Numbered from the stretch's first letter, positions 1-6,270 are shown. The stretch is 7,787 nucleotides of DNA from Candidatus Avipropionibacterium avicola (GCA_018715445.1 DVLP01000376.1:1-7787), one strand, 5' to 3'. Translations and numbers: made by a program. The notes: generated from the sequence alone by a model not told the origin.

Positions 1-987
1 CACCTCGTCCTGGCGACGTTCGGCGCCCAGTTCGGCCAGCAGGGCCGGATCCCACGCCCGCGCGTCCCGGCGGTGGTTGCGGCCCAGGATGTGGGGTTCG
101 TCGGTGAACATCGCCACGATCGGGTCGCCGAACCAGCGGCCCAGGTGCTCGGCGTAGGCGTCGTGGGTCAGGCGGATGAAGGAGGCGACGGCGGCTGGGT
201 CGAGCAGGTTGGCCGCAGCCGGCGCCAACGGCGATCCGTCGTCGTTGTGGCCGTACGCGCCACGGATGGTGCCTTCGCTCGGCACGTCGAACAGCGCCAT
301 CAACCGCCACCGACCGGCGAACTCGTCGGCGCTCAGTCGGATCAGGTGGTGCTCACCCGGATCCAGGACCCGGGTCGAGTCGGCGATCACCTGGTGCTGG
401 TCGTCCAATTGGCCGGCCACCACCGCGACCAGTCGGTCGACCAGACTGCGACCGGTGGTCGGGCGCCAGTAGCCCACGCGCCGGTTCTCCGTGACGGTCG
501 CGTCGGTCTCGCGGGTCCAGGTCGTCTTGGGGTCGGCGGTCCAGACCTGCTTGGCCGCGGCGGTCGCCTCGTCGCTGCCGACGATCACCCCGTCCTCGAG
601 GGTGACCGCATCACCCAGCACCAGGCCACGGGCCATGTGCTCCGGGTTGGCGGCCACCACCTCGCCGTTGGCCGAGCCCGAGGGGTAGGATGCTTCGTCG
701 TACAAAATCACCCTGAGCCCGAGCCGGCGGCAGACCTCCATCACCCGGTCCAGGGCGTTGAACCACTGCTCGGTCAGGTAGCCGACCTGCGGGTCCAGCC
801 CGACCCGGGCACAGGGGCAGACTCCGCTGAAGCCGGCTGCTGCGAAGGCTTCGAGTTGTCGGGCCAGCTCCGCAGGATCCATGTGGTCGTTGAGGAACCA
901 GAAGGCGATCGGGCCGAACCGGTGTGGCGGGTCGCGGAATTGCGTGGCCAGATCGGTCAGCGGCGTTGCCTCGGCGTACTCGGCCAT
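1..987 (-). CDS. Glycoside hydrolase, GH106-like (alpha-L-rhamnosidase-type), N-terminal part
   Basis: The frame is open from an ATG at 987 to the window edge, giving 329 residues with no stop; the rest of the gene lies outside. Visible landmarks are an N-terminal FGPIAFWFLND segment (about residues 24-34), an ARVGL segment at 60-64, LYDEASYPSG at 95-104 and FTDEPHILGR at 294-303. The pattern 'FWF-ND ... aGF-G--p-ARVGL ... LYDE--YPSG-A-G ... FTDEP' is what I know from large actinobacterial glycosyl hydrolases placed in or near GH106, usually 800-1000 residues long. That implies roughly 500 or more residues are missing here. Such proteins hydrolyse terminal deoxysugar (rhamnose-like) linkages; the substrate cannot be read from this part. 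The acidic residues in YDE and TDE are plausible active-site residues (inference). No signal peptide is apparent, so a cytosolic enzyme acting on imported oligosaccharides is likely. There is no clear Shine-Dalgarno; the start is probably leaderless. Confidence is high for glycosidase, moderate for the family number. Confidence 0.75.
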   Translation of the reverse strand, partial: MAEYAEATPLTDLATQFRDPPHRFGPIAFWFLNDHMDPAELARQLEAFAAAGFSGVCPCARVGLDPQVGYLTEQWFNALDRVMEVCRRLGLRVILYDEASYPSGSANGEVVAANPEHMARGLVLGDAVTLEDGVIVGSDEATAAAKQVWTADPKTTWTRETDATVTENRRVGYWRPTTGRSLVDRLVAVVAGQLDDQHQVIADSTRVLDPGEHHLIRLSADEFAGRWRLMALFDVPSEGTIRGAYGHNDDGSPLAPAAANLLDPAAVASFIRLTHDAYAEHLGRWFGDPIVAMFTDEPHILGRNHRRDARAWDPALLAELGAERRQDEV

Positions 988-993
988 GCACTC

Positions 994-999
994 ACTGTA
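994..999 (-). promoter_or_regulatory. Candidate -10 box for a leaderless glycoside hydrolase transcript
   Basis: On the minus strand TACAGT fits the TANNNT actinobacterial -10 pattern. Exactly six bases separate it from the ATG at 987, so transcription would begin at or next to the start codon. No convincing -35 is seen 16-18 bases upstream, and there is no purine-rich ribosome site in front of the ATG, which agrees with a leaderless mRNA. Confidence 0.35.
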
Positions 1000-1073
1000 C
1001 GCGGTCGCGGCCGCACAAATGGAACGAGTCAATCGTGGTTTCGGCAATCACATGTAGAGTCGAAGGTGTCCGG

Positions 1074-1100
1074 ATGAACGCCCCGACTCGGGTCGCGTGA
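1074..1100 (+). CDS. Possible 8-codon leader ORF
   Basis: ATG at 1074 opens an eight-codon frame (MNAPTRVA) ending in TGA at 1098-1100. GAAGGTG at 1062-1068 could serve as its ribosome site, five bases upstream. Its stop overlaps a GTG (1097) and an ATG (1100) that are in frame with the following small ORF, an arrangement that would allow coupled translation. It is very short, has no runs of a single amino acid and could be chance; it is listed only because start, ribosome site and overlap coincide. Confidence 0.15.
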   Translation: MNAPTRVA

Positions 1101-1126
1101 TGACGGCGCTACCGGAGGAGGCCACC

Positions 1127-1315
1127 ATGGCCACTCAACCCGCCTCCATCCAACCGGACCGCCGAGTCCACAACATCACGGATGAGCCACCTGTCCGGCC
1201 CTGCGTCTCGGACGACCGCACGGGTGTCGGTGCCCATCGGACCCTCTCCTCGACCGTGTCCCTACCGGACCACCTCTCCTGCGGATCGTTCAGGAGCGCC
1301 GCAACTGATCTCTGA
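1127..1315 (+). CDS. Small hypothetical protein upstream of the desaturase
   Basis: This is a 62-residue frame beginning MATQPASIQPDRR. The ATG at 1127 is preceded by a very strong ribosome site, GGAGGAGG at 1114-1121 with five bases of spacing, which is why I prefer it to the in-frame ATG at 1100 or GTG at 1097 (71-72 residues). About three quarters of its third codon positions are G or C, compatible with coding but below what a well-conserved gene in this genome would be expected to show. The product is hydrophilic, has two cysteines, no membrane segment and no motif I recognise. It ends 39 bases before the desaturase start and could be a small partner protein, a translated leader or chance. 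The rest of the 367-base gap 988-1354 holds nothing clear beyond a weak TAGAGT hexamer at 1055-1060. Confidence 0.4.
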   Translation: MATQPASIQPDRRVHNITDEPPVRPCVSDDRTGVGAHRTLSSTVSLPDHLSCGSFRSAATDL

Positions 1316-1354
1316 CCTGGCCTTCGGCCCGGCCCCTGGAAAGGAATTCTCGCC

Positions 1355-2446
1355 ATGACCACCGTCGTCGACGACACACCGTCCGCCGCACCGCCGGCGC
1401 CATCGACTCCGCGGGAGAGCTCGTTCACCGCGCTGGCCCACAAGGTCCAAGCCCTTGGCCTGATGCGGCGTCGCTATTCGTACTACTGGTTCAAGCTCAT
1501 CGGGGCCGTGGCGATGATCGCCGGTTGGGTGGCCGTCTTCCTCTGGATTGGTGACAGCTGGTGGCAGCTCGTCTGGGCAGCGGTGCTGGCCGTGATCATG
1601 ACGCAGACAGCCTTCCTCGGCCATGACGCCGCCCACCGCCAGATCTTCAAGTCAGGCAAGTGGAACGAGTGGGTGAGCCTGATCGTCGCCAATCTCCTGG
1701 TGGGGATCAGTTACGGCTGGTGGCAGAGCAAGCACAGCCGCCACCACGCGCGCCCGAACCAGGAGGGCCATGACCCAGACATCGCTCTGGAGGCGGTGGC
1801 GATGACTCCGGCGATGGCCACCCGGCACAGCAGCCGATTGATGCGGTGGTTGGTCGCCCGGCAGGGGTGGTACTTCTTCCCGATCCTGCTGCTCGAAGGA
1901 GTTTCGCTGCACTGGGACGGAATTCGTCGGTTGTTGAGCCGCGGCAGGGTGAAGCGTCGGTGGGTGGAAGGCGCGTTCCTGCTGCTCCGACTCGGCGGTG
2001 TGGTCGCACTGATCTTCGGGTACCTTCCTCCAGGCAAGGCGGCGGCGGTCCTGGGCCTCCAGCTCGCCCTGTTCGGCCTCTACATGGGCTCATCGTTTGC
2101 TCCGAACCACATCGGCATGCCGTTGGTCTCCCCGCAGCTGAAGTTGGACTTCCTCCGTCGCCAGGTGTTGACCAGCCGCAACATCAGCGGTGGCCCACTG
2201 GTCTCGATGTTCATGGGTGGGTTGAACTACCAGATCGAGCACCACCTGTTCCCCTCGATGGCTCGCCCCCACCTTCGCAAGGTGCGAGTCCTGGTGATGG
2301 CCCACTGTGCCGCAGAGGGCGTTCCGTACACCCAGGCCACCCTGTGGGCGGCCTACCGAGCCGTGATCAGGTACCTCAACAGCGTGGGTCTGAAGGGGAA
2401 TGACCCGTTCTTGTGCCCCTTGGTGGCTCAGCGGCGCGCGCTCTGA
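1355..2446 (+). CDS. Membrane fatty acid desaturase (acyl-CoA/acyl-lipid type)
   Basis: This 363-residue protein belongs to the membrane di-iron desaturase family, which inserts a double bond into a fatty-acyl chain using O2 and electrons from a ferredoxin- or cytochrome-b5-like donor. All three histidine boxes are present: HDAAH (90-94), HSRHH (127-131) and QIEHH (293-297). The Q in the third box is typical of front-end/linoleoyl-CoA-type desaturases, but no cytochrome b5 domain is fused: the first ~25 residues are Ala/Pro-rich. An NHIGMP segment (251-256) matches the FAPNH-GMP motif of the group. Hydrophobic stretches lie near 49-66, 70-89, 105-121, 205-223 and 229-247. The length is normal for the family. 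The ATG is preceded by GGAAAGGA at 1338-1345. No reductase or ferredoxin partner is adjacent, so the electron donor must be encoded elsewhere. Regiospecificity cannot be inferred. Confidence 0.9.
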   Translation: MTTVVDDTPSAAPPAPSTPRESSFTALAHKVQALGLMRRRYSYYWFKLIGAVAMIAGWVAVFLWIGDSWWQLVWAAVLAVIMTQTAFLGHDAAHRQIFKSGKWNEWVSLIVANLLVGISYGWWQSKHSRHHARPNQEGHDPDIALEAVAMTPAMATRHSSRLMRWLVARQGWYFFPILLLEGVSLHWDGIRRLLSRGRVKRRWVEGAFLLLRLGGVVALIFGYLPPGKAAAVLGLQLALFGLYMGSSFAPNHIGMPLVSPQLKLDFLRRQVLTSRNISGGPLVSMFMGGLNYQIEHHLFPSMARPHLRKVRVLVMAHCAAEGVPYTQATLWAAYRAVIRYLNSVGLKGNDPFLCPLVAQRRAL

Positions 2447-2485
2447 CAGACGGGGGTCGTTTCCGGGGACGAGGTCGGTGTGACG

Positions 2486-2504
2486 GGCAGCAGCGGAGGC
2501 TGCC
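2486..2504 (+). terminator. Weak hairpin downstream of the desaturase
   Basis: GGCAGC and GCTGCC form a 6-bp stem around a 7-base loop, 40 bases after the desaturase stop. There is no T-tract, so intrinsic termination is uncertain. The remaining spacer up to 2691 has no gene I can support. Confidence 0.2.
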
Positions 2505-2691
2505 GCGAGGAGTTGGTCCGATAGGGTGAATCTCGTGAAGTGGACCAAGCGGTTGGTCGAGACTCTCAACGGTGACGGCTCATCTCGCGACCCGATGGTC
2601 ATCACAGGGGCCGACGCCGGCTGGGGTCGACCTCCGAAGGGCAATGCACCGTCATCACGGCCTCACGGGCCGGAAAGGATCACGACGACCG

Positions 2692-3495
2692 ATGACTTCC
2701 CTGATGTTCTGGAACCTGTACACCGCTGGCCGCGAGTCGATGGCTGGCGACGACCAGCGATGGGACGAGCAGGTTGCGGTCGTCCAGCGGCACCGTCCTG
2801 ACATCCTGGCCGTCACCGAAGGCTGGGAGTGGGACAACGACGATCGTGCCCTGTTCCGTCGGGCGCAGGAGCAGTTCGGCTATCAACACGGCGAGCTGTA
2901 CGAGGCCAAGACCGGTTGCCACATGGCGATCTTCACCAACGACCCGATCCAAATCGCTCACTTCCGCGGGCAGCCGCAGGCCCAGACCTTCTGGCACGGC
3001 GGCTACCGCGCGACCCTGTCGATCCCCGGGACGGAGCGGCCGTTCACCGTGGTTGGCACTCACCTCAACCCCTTCGATCCGACCCTGCGTCGGATTGAGG
3101 GCAACTTCCTGCGGGTCCACCTCCCAGTCCATGAGCACGGCGTGATCGTGATGGACGCCAACACCACCGCCCCCGGGGATCCCGAGCCACCGTTCGGGGT
3201 CAACAGCCACCAGCTCGGTGAGGAGAAGGCCGACCGGACCGCGGTCGACGTGCTCGCCACGATCGGATTGACCGACGTCGGCGCCCACTTCGGGGACCGC
3301 AGCCCCACCTGTGGGTACTACCGTCGGTCCGGGACCGCCGAGGCGGGCGCGGTGCAGAAGCTGGTCCGGATCGACCAGATCTGGGCGACCCCGTCGGTGG
3401 AACTGAAGGGCTATCGGGTGATCGACGACGTCAGCGTCGACCCGGAGCTCGACCATGCCTCGGACCATCGTCCGGTGTGGCTGGACTTCGCCTGA
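2692..3495 (+). CDS. Endonuclease/exonuclease/phosphatase (EEP) family protein
   Basis: This 267-residue protein has the metal-dependent EEP fold (exonuclease III / DNase I / inositol phosphatase superfamily), which cleaves phosphoester bonds in nucleic acids or phospho-compounds. Signature residues appear in order: FWNLY (Asn8), a metal-binding Glu43 in AVTEGWEW, GTHLNP (His124), MDANTT (Asp155, Asn157), RIDQIW (Asp228) and the terminal SDHRPVW (Asp258, His259). The active site therefore looks intact. There is no signal peptide or membrane segment, so it is probably cytosolic. I chose the ATG at 2692 because EEP homology starts immediately after it (TSLMFWNLY) and GGAAAGGA lies upstream at 2672-2679, although its 12-base spacing is long. 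An in-frame start at 2572 would add 40 residues with no family resemblance. The substrate (DNA, RNA or a small phosphoester) is not evident. It follows the desaturase after 245 bases, so cotranscription is doubtful. It converges on mpaB with a 39-base gap and no convincing terminator. Confidence 0.8.
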   Translation: MTSLMFWNLYTAGRESMAGDDQRWDEQVAVVQRHRPDILAVTEGWEWDNDDRALFRRAQEQFGYQHGELYEAKTGCHMAIFTNDPIQIAHFRGQPQAQTFWHGGYRATLSIPGTERPFTVVGTHLNPFDPTLRRIEGNFLRVHLPVHEHGVIVMDANTTAPGDPEPPFGVNSHQLGEEKADRTAVDVLATIGLTDVGAHFGDRSPTCGYYRRSGTAEAGAVQKLVRIDQIWATPSVELKGYRVIDDVSVDPELDHASDHRPVWLDFA

Positions 3496-3534
3496 CGGCC
3501 CGGCGCTGCGTCGTACGGCCTCGGTGAGCCGGAC

Positions 3535-4413
3535 TCAGTCGTCGGCGGGCGGTGGGGTGTGCTTGCTGTCCACGGCGAACGCCCACCGCAGCGTCCCGCA
3601 GGCGGTCTGGGCGATCGGCTTGGCCATCAGCTCCCGCAGCGGCGAGTAGGGCAGCCGGAGCCGGGCCAACGCCCAGGCCGGCATCAACGACAGGGCGCCC
3701 TGGACCAGCATCTTGTAGGCCGGCAGGGAGCTGCGGGGCAGCGGCGGGTGATCCAGCAGCAGCTCGGCGGCCTCCACGGCCGGCTCGGTCCGCTTCAGCT
3801 CGAGGCGGTACGACATCGCGGCGGCCTCCAGCTCGGCCCGGCTCCGGGGCGGGGTCGGCACCCCCAGCCGCTCGGCGACCACGGCGGTCTGGGCCACGTA
3901 CTCGTCGCAGCGCTCGGGGGAGAGCGGCTTGGCGCCGAAGGCCTGGTGGGCAGCCAGGAAGGACTCGGTCTCGGCGACGTGCACCCAGGTCAACAGGTGG
4001 GGATCACTGGCCTCGTACGGCTCGCCCTCCGGGGTGATCCCCTTGACGAACTGGTGGCTGTGCTCGACCTTGCCGATCGCCGCCTCCGCCTCGAGGATCG
4101 TGCCGTAGGTGGTGACGTTGATGAAGTGGGCAGTGCGCTGCAGTCGACCCCAGGGGTCGCCGCGGTAGCCGGAGTGCTCGGAGACGGCCTGCATGGCGAC
4201 CGGGTGGAGGGACTGCATGAGCAGGGCCCGGATCCCGCCGATGAACATCGAGGTGTCACGGTGCACCCGCCAGATCGCATCGGCAGGGCTGAACCAGCGC
4301 TCACCCTCGACCTGCCAGACCGGCGTGGAGCTGGCGAAGTCCGGTCCGTTCACCTTGGAACGGACCGCGGTGGTGATCCTGGTACGGGCTCGTGAGAGCA
4401 GCTTGCTGGCCAC
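3535..4413 (-). CDS. Oxygenase MpaB family protein (DUF2236)
   Basis: This 292-residue protein matches the MpaB/DUF2236 family, which includes fungal MpaB oxygenases and the haem-b latex-clearing protein Lcp. Visible family landmarks are an Arg/His-rich WRVHRDTSMFIGG (48-60), LLMQSLHPVAM (64-74), EHSGYRGDPWGRLQRT (79-94) and HLLTWVHVAETESF (139-152). Conserved histidines here (such as His70, His80 and His145) are likely haem- or metal-linked by family analogy. No membrane segment is clear; the C-terminal third is Ala/Leu-rich and helical. Substrates of bacterial members are mostly unknown, with oxidative cleavage of long isoprenoid or lipid chains the usual guess. The start is GTG at 4413, since the upstream ATG is out of frame. 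No Shine-Dalgarno is seen, and a -10 box six bases upstream suggests a leaderless mRNA. It is divergent from gntR with an 85-base shared regulatory region containing a palindrome. Confidence 0.85.
   Translation of the reverse strand: MASKLLSRARTRITTAVRSKVNGPDFASSTPVWQVEGERWFSPADAIWRVHRDTSMFIGGIRALLMQSLHPVAMQAVSEHSGYRGDPWGRLQRTAHFINVTTYGTILEAEAAIGKVEHSHQFVKGITPEGEPYEASDPHLLTWVHVAETESFLAAHQAFGAKPLSPERCDEYVAQTAVVAERLGVPTPPRSRAELEAAAMSYRLELKRTEPAVEAAELLLDHPPLPRSSLPAYKMLVQGALSLMPAWALARLRLPYSPLRELMAKPIAQTACGTLRWAFAVDSKHTPPPADD
4342..4367. repeat. Perfect 10-bp inverted repeat inside the 5' end of mpaB
   Basis: The arms CGGTCCGTTC (4342-4351) and GAACGGACCG (4358-4367) are perfect inverted copies separated by six bases. 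They fall on codons about 16-24 of mpaB. In the mpaB mRNA they would form a stable 10-bp stem with loop CAAGGU, beginning about 46 bases after the start codon. It could be an mRNA structure that tunes translation or a downstream operator. The coincidence with conserved coding is not explained, since the family core starts later. Confidence 0.6.
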
Positions 4414-4419
4414 GATCCC

Positions 4420-4442
4420 ATCTTACCTACAGTTGCGTAGGT
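4420..4442 (-). promoter_or_regulatory. mpaB -10 box with overlapping palindromic operator
   Basis: On the minus strand TAAGAT (4425-4420) is a good TANNNT -10 element, six bases from the GTG start of mpaB. The palindrome ACCTACAGTTGCGTAGGT spans 4425-4442: 6-bp perfect arms ACCTAC/GTAGGT around a 6-base centre, covering the spacer just upstream of the -10. No consensus -35 is visible, as expected for an activator- or repressor-controlled promoter. The position suits a repressor blocking RNA polymerase. The ACCTAC...GTAGGT class looks more like a TetR-type operator than a GntR/HutC one (inference), so a regulator outside the window is possible. Confidence 0.5.
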
Positions 4443-4487
4443 TGGGTCGTCGGCCCGCGCGGACCGGTACTCTTGGCGCGGCTGAAC

Positions 4488-4492
4488 GGAGG
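4488..4492 (+). promoter_or_regulatory. Ribosome binding site fixing the gntR start
   Basis: GGAGG lies six bases before the ATG at 4499. It selects this start over the longer in-frame possibilities upstream that overlap mpaB. Confidence 0.8.
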
Positions 4493-4498
4493 CAATCG

Positions 4499-5266
4499 AT
4501 GAGTGGGTCCGATGATGTGGTCCGGGAGATGTTGGCGGCGCTGCCCAATGATCCCGGGGATCGTGGCACCCGTCGGGCACGGTTGACCGATTTCCTGGCC
4601 GACATGGTCGCCGAGCTGCCGGTCGGCACCGAGCTCCCCGCCGAACGGGTCCTGGCCGAACACTTCTCGGTGGCGCGGATGACCGTGCGTGAAGCCGTGG
4701 ACGGCTTGATCGCGCGAGGGCTGGTGGAGCGGGTGCCCCGCCGGGGCAGCTTCGTCGCGCAGCCGCGTTTCGTCCACACCCGGCACCTGGTCTCCTACGA
4801 CGATGACATGCGGGCACGCGGCATGACGCCGGGAGGGCGCAAGGTGTCGTCCCGGGTCCGTACGGCCAGCGAGTCCGTGGCCCGTGCGCTCGGGGTCGAG
4901 CCGGGGGCCCGCTACCTCGACCTGGTACGGCTGCGGACCGCTGACGCGGTCCCGATGGCCATCACCCGTTCGCAGTTGTCCCTGGAGCGGTTCCCGGGCC
5001 TGGAACGCAATGCGTTCAGCACCTTGGCGATGCACGAGGTGTTGGAGCGGGAGTGGGGCGTACGGCCCGCCACGCACGAGCAGCGGGTCCGGGCGGCGAC
5101 CGTGACCGCGTCGGAGGCCGAGTTGCTCGAGACCGAACCGGGGGCCCTGGCCTTCGAGATGGCCGGGCAGAGCCGCGACCGGTCCGGCGAGGTGATCGAG
5201 GTGGCCCGTTCGCTCTATCGCGCCGATCGGTACGAGATCGTGCTGCAGACCGAGTTCCACAACTGA
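4499..5266 (+). CDS. GntR family transcriptional regulator (HutC/UTRA type)
   Basis: This is a 255-residue one-component regulator. An N-terminal winged helix-turn-helix (about 28-88) shows the family pattern: VGTELPAERVLAEHFSVARM (42-61) followed by TVREAVDGLIARGLVERVPR and the wing RGSF (82-85). A UTRA ligand-binding domain follows (about 105-250), with the terminal Y-A-RYEIVLQTEF-like strand. UTRA domains typically sense small metabolites such as sugar phosphates, amino-sugar phosphates or urocanate; the effector here is unknown. The start ATG at 4499 has an ideal Shine-Dalgarno, GGAGG at 4488-4492 with six bases of spacing. Longer in-frame starts would run into mpaB and lack family sequence. 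A weak -10-like TACTCT at 4468-4473 lies upstream without a good -35. It diverges from mpaB and converges on the HAD gene (31-base gap). A HutC-type operator in the HAD promoter makes that gene its most likely local target. Confidence 0.9.
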   Translation: MSGSDDVVREMLAALPNDPGDRGTRRARLTDFLADMVAELPVGTELPAERVLAEHFSVARMTVREAVDGLIARGLVERVPRRGSFVAQPRFVHTRHLVSYDDDMRARGMTPGGRKVSSRVRTASESVARALGVEPGARYLDLVRLRTADAVPMAITRSQLSLERFPGLERNAFSTLAMHEVLEREWGVRPATHEQRVRAATVTASEAELLETEPGALAFEMAGQSRDRSGEVIEVARSLYRADRYEIVLQTEFHN

Positions 5267-5297
5267 GGTCGCCCCTCGACGGGCTCGGGGATCGGGG

Positions 5298-6089
5298 TCA
5301 GCTGCGAACGGCGTCGACCGTGGGCAGCACCGTGGCCGGATCAGTCACCCAGGCGACCACGTCGGACAGGTGCGGGGTCACCAGGGCGGGCCGGGCGTAC
5401 GGGAGGTCGGACTCCGGCGTGGACTGGGCGCGGTACCGCTCGAGCAGGTAGTCCTCCACCTGGGCGGGATCCTCGGGGGCGTCGCGGCGCAGCAGTACGG
5501 TGCTGGCTCCGGAACGGTTGCCGCCGACGATGTCGTGGTCGATGCGGTCACCGACATGGACGTGCACGCTGGCCCCACCGCGCGCCCGCAGGAACATCTC
5601 CTCGGCCGGCTTGGGTGCGCCGACGTCGTCGCTGGCGATCAGTTCGTCGACCGCGGTGAGCAGTCCGGCATGGCGCAGGATCGGCTCCTGGTAGCGGCGC
5701 CACCCGTTGGTGAGGATGATCGTGGTCCAGCCGTGGCTGCGCAGGTCGCCCAGCAGGGTCCCGGTGTCCTCGTGCAGCACCTGGGTCAGGTTGTCGGCGG
5801 CGTACTGCTCCAACCGGTCCAGCATGTCGAAGCCGGGATCACGCTCGCCCACGGTCTCGGCGACCAGTTGATGCCAGTCGTAGGCCTCCAGTCGGTCGTC
5901 GTCCAGCAGCTCGCGATGGCGCTGGTTCATCTGCTGACGCAGGGCGGTCGCCTCGTCCTCGGAGTCGGTGACGGCGACCATCGCATCGCGCAGCACCTGG
6001 GAGAACGGGCCCCGGATCAGGGTGTCGTCCAGATCGAAGGAGATGACCTTCGTGCCCGGTGCGGGGGTCACATGCGGAGGCGGATTCAT
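5298..6089 (-). CDS. HAD superfamily hydrolase (HAD-IA-like phosphatase)
   Basis: This 263-residue protein is a complete haloacid dehalogenase-superfamily hydrolase, most likely a phosphatase on a small phosphorylated metabolite. Motif I is FDLDDT (18-23), with Asp19 as nucleophile and Asp21 as general acid. Motif II is ILTNGW (125-130, Thr127). Motif III is GAPKP (157-161, Lys160). Motif IV is VGDRIDHDI (179-187, Asp181 and Asp186). An alpha-helical C1 cap lies between motifs I and II. A C-terminal tail of about 50 residues beyond the core ends in a helix-like segment. The ATG at 6089 has AAAGGG a few bases upstream. The gene is read away from the clpP pair and converges on gntR. Its promoter carries a GntR/HutC-like operator, so expression is probably substrate-inducible. 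The substrate is unknown; if the regulator is of the sugar-phosphate type, a sugar or amino-sugar phosphate is a reasonable guess. Confidence 0.85.
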   Translation of the reverse strand: MNPPPHVTPAPGTKVISFDLDDTLIRGPFSQVLRDAMVAVTDSEDEATALRQQMNQRHRELLDDDRLEAYDWHQLVAETVGERDPGFDMLDRLEQYAADNLTQVLHEDTGTLLGDLRSHGWTTIILTNGWRRYQEPILRHAGLLTAVDELIASDDVGAPKPAEEMFLRARGGASVHVHVGDRIDHDIVGGNRSGASTVLLRRDAPEDPAQVEDYLLERYRAQSTPESDLPYARPALVTPHLSDVVAWVTDPATVLPTVDAVRS

Positions 6090-6140
6090 CGGGTCCCTTT
6101 CGGTCCTTGACTGCGGTGCCCGTTGCGCTGGATGCCTCGA

Positions 6141-6159
6141 GACGTGACCTCGTCACGTC
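6141..6159. repeat. Perfect palindrome in the HAD-gene leader
   Basis: GACGTGACCTCGTCACGTC has 8-bp perfect arms around a 3-base centre. It lies about 52 bases upstream of the HAD start codon and some 20-40 bases downstream of its predicted transcription start, i.e. inside the leader RNA. It could fold as a stable hairpin with a tight three-base loop, or be a second operator acting as a roadblock. No T-tract follows, so it is unlikely to be a simple terminator. Confidence 0.65.
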
Positions 6160-6187
6160 CTTCCCTCGTCCGCGAGCACTCCCGGAG

Positions 6188-6216
6188 ATCGTAGGAATGG
6201 TCTAGTCCAGTGTCAA
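6188..6216 (-). promoter_or_regulatory. Near-consensus sigma-70-type promoter of the HAD gene
   Basis: Reading the minus strand, TTGACA (6216-6211) is a perfect -35, followed by a 17-base spacer and TACGAT (6193-6188), a TANNNT -10. Transcription would begin near 6181, giving a leader of about 92 bases to the ATG at 6089. Such a strong core promoter would be expected to need repression, which fits the operator in its spacer. Confidence 0.7.
6196..6211. promoter_or_regulatory. GntR/HutC-type operator in the HAD promoter spacer
   Basis: AATGGTCTAGTCCAGT matches 11 of 12 positions of the core TGGTCTAGACCA (6198-6209), the operator class known for DasR/NagR and other HutC-subfamily GntR regulators. 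It fills the region between the -35 and -10 boxes, a classic repressor position. The GntR/UTRA gene at 4499-5266 is the obvious local candidate to bind it; a DasR-type global regulator is the alternative. No second copy was seen near gntR. Confidence 0.65.
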
Positions 6217-6270
6217 TCCATCGTCCAGTCCTCGGGTCGGTGCTGTCCCGGGTCGGCGTCGCCTCGACGT

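Noticed and set aside
73..1077. Long plus-strand open frame across the first kilobase
   Set aside because: It is the antisense shadow of the minus-strand glycoside hydrolase, whose frame gives recognisable family motifs; the plus-strand translation is low-complexity Gly/Arg/Val-rich.
2526..2801. Plus-strand ORF of 91 codons between the desaturase and the EEP gene (also a start at 2535 with AGGGTGA upstream)
   Set aside because: It overlaps the EEP coding region by 110 bases in another frame, and its product matches nothing I recognise. Only the first ~50 codons could be real, and no independent support was found.
3549..3589. 8-bp inverted repeat GCGGTGGG/CCCACCGC with a 25-base loop near the convergent EEP/mpaB junction
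   Set aside because: It lies within the mpaB 3' coding end, has a long loop and no T-tract; GC-rich arms of this size are expected by chance in such DNA.
3559..4395. Long plus-strand ORF opposite mpaB
   Set aside because: It is an antisense shadow; the minus strand carries clear MpaB/DUF2236 motifs.
5267..5297. GC-rich convergent gap between gntR and the HAD gene, examined for a bidirectional terminator
   Set aside because: Only CCCC/GGGG pairing of four bases was found, without a T-tract on either strand.
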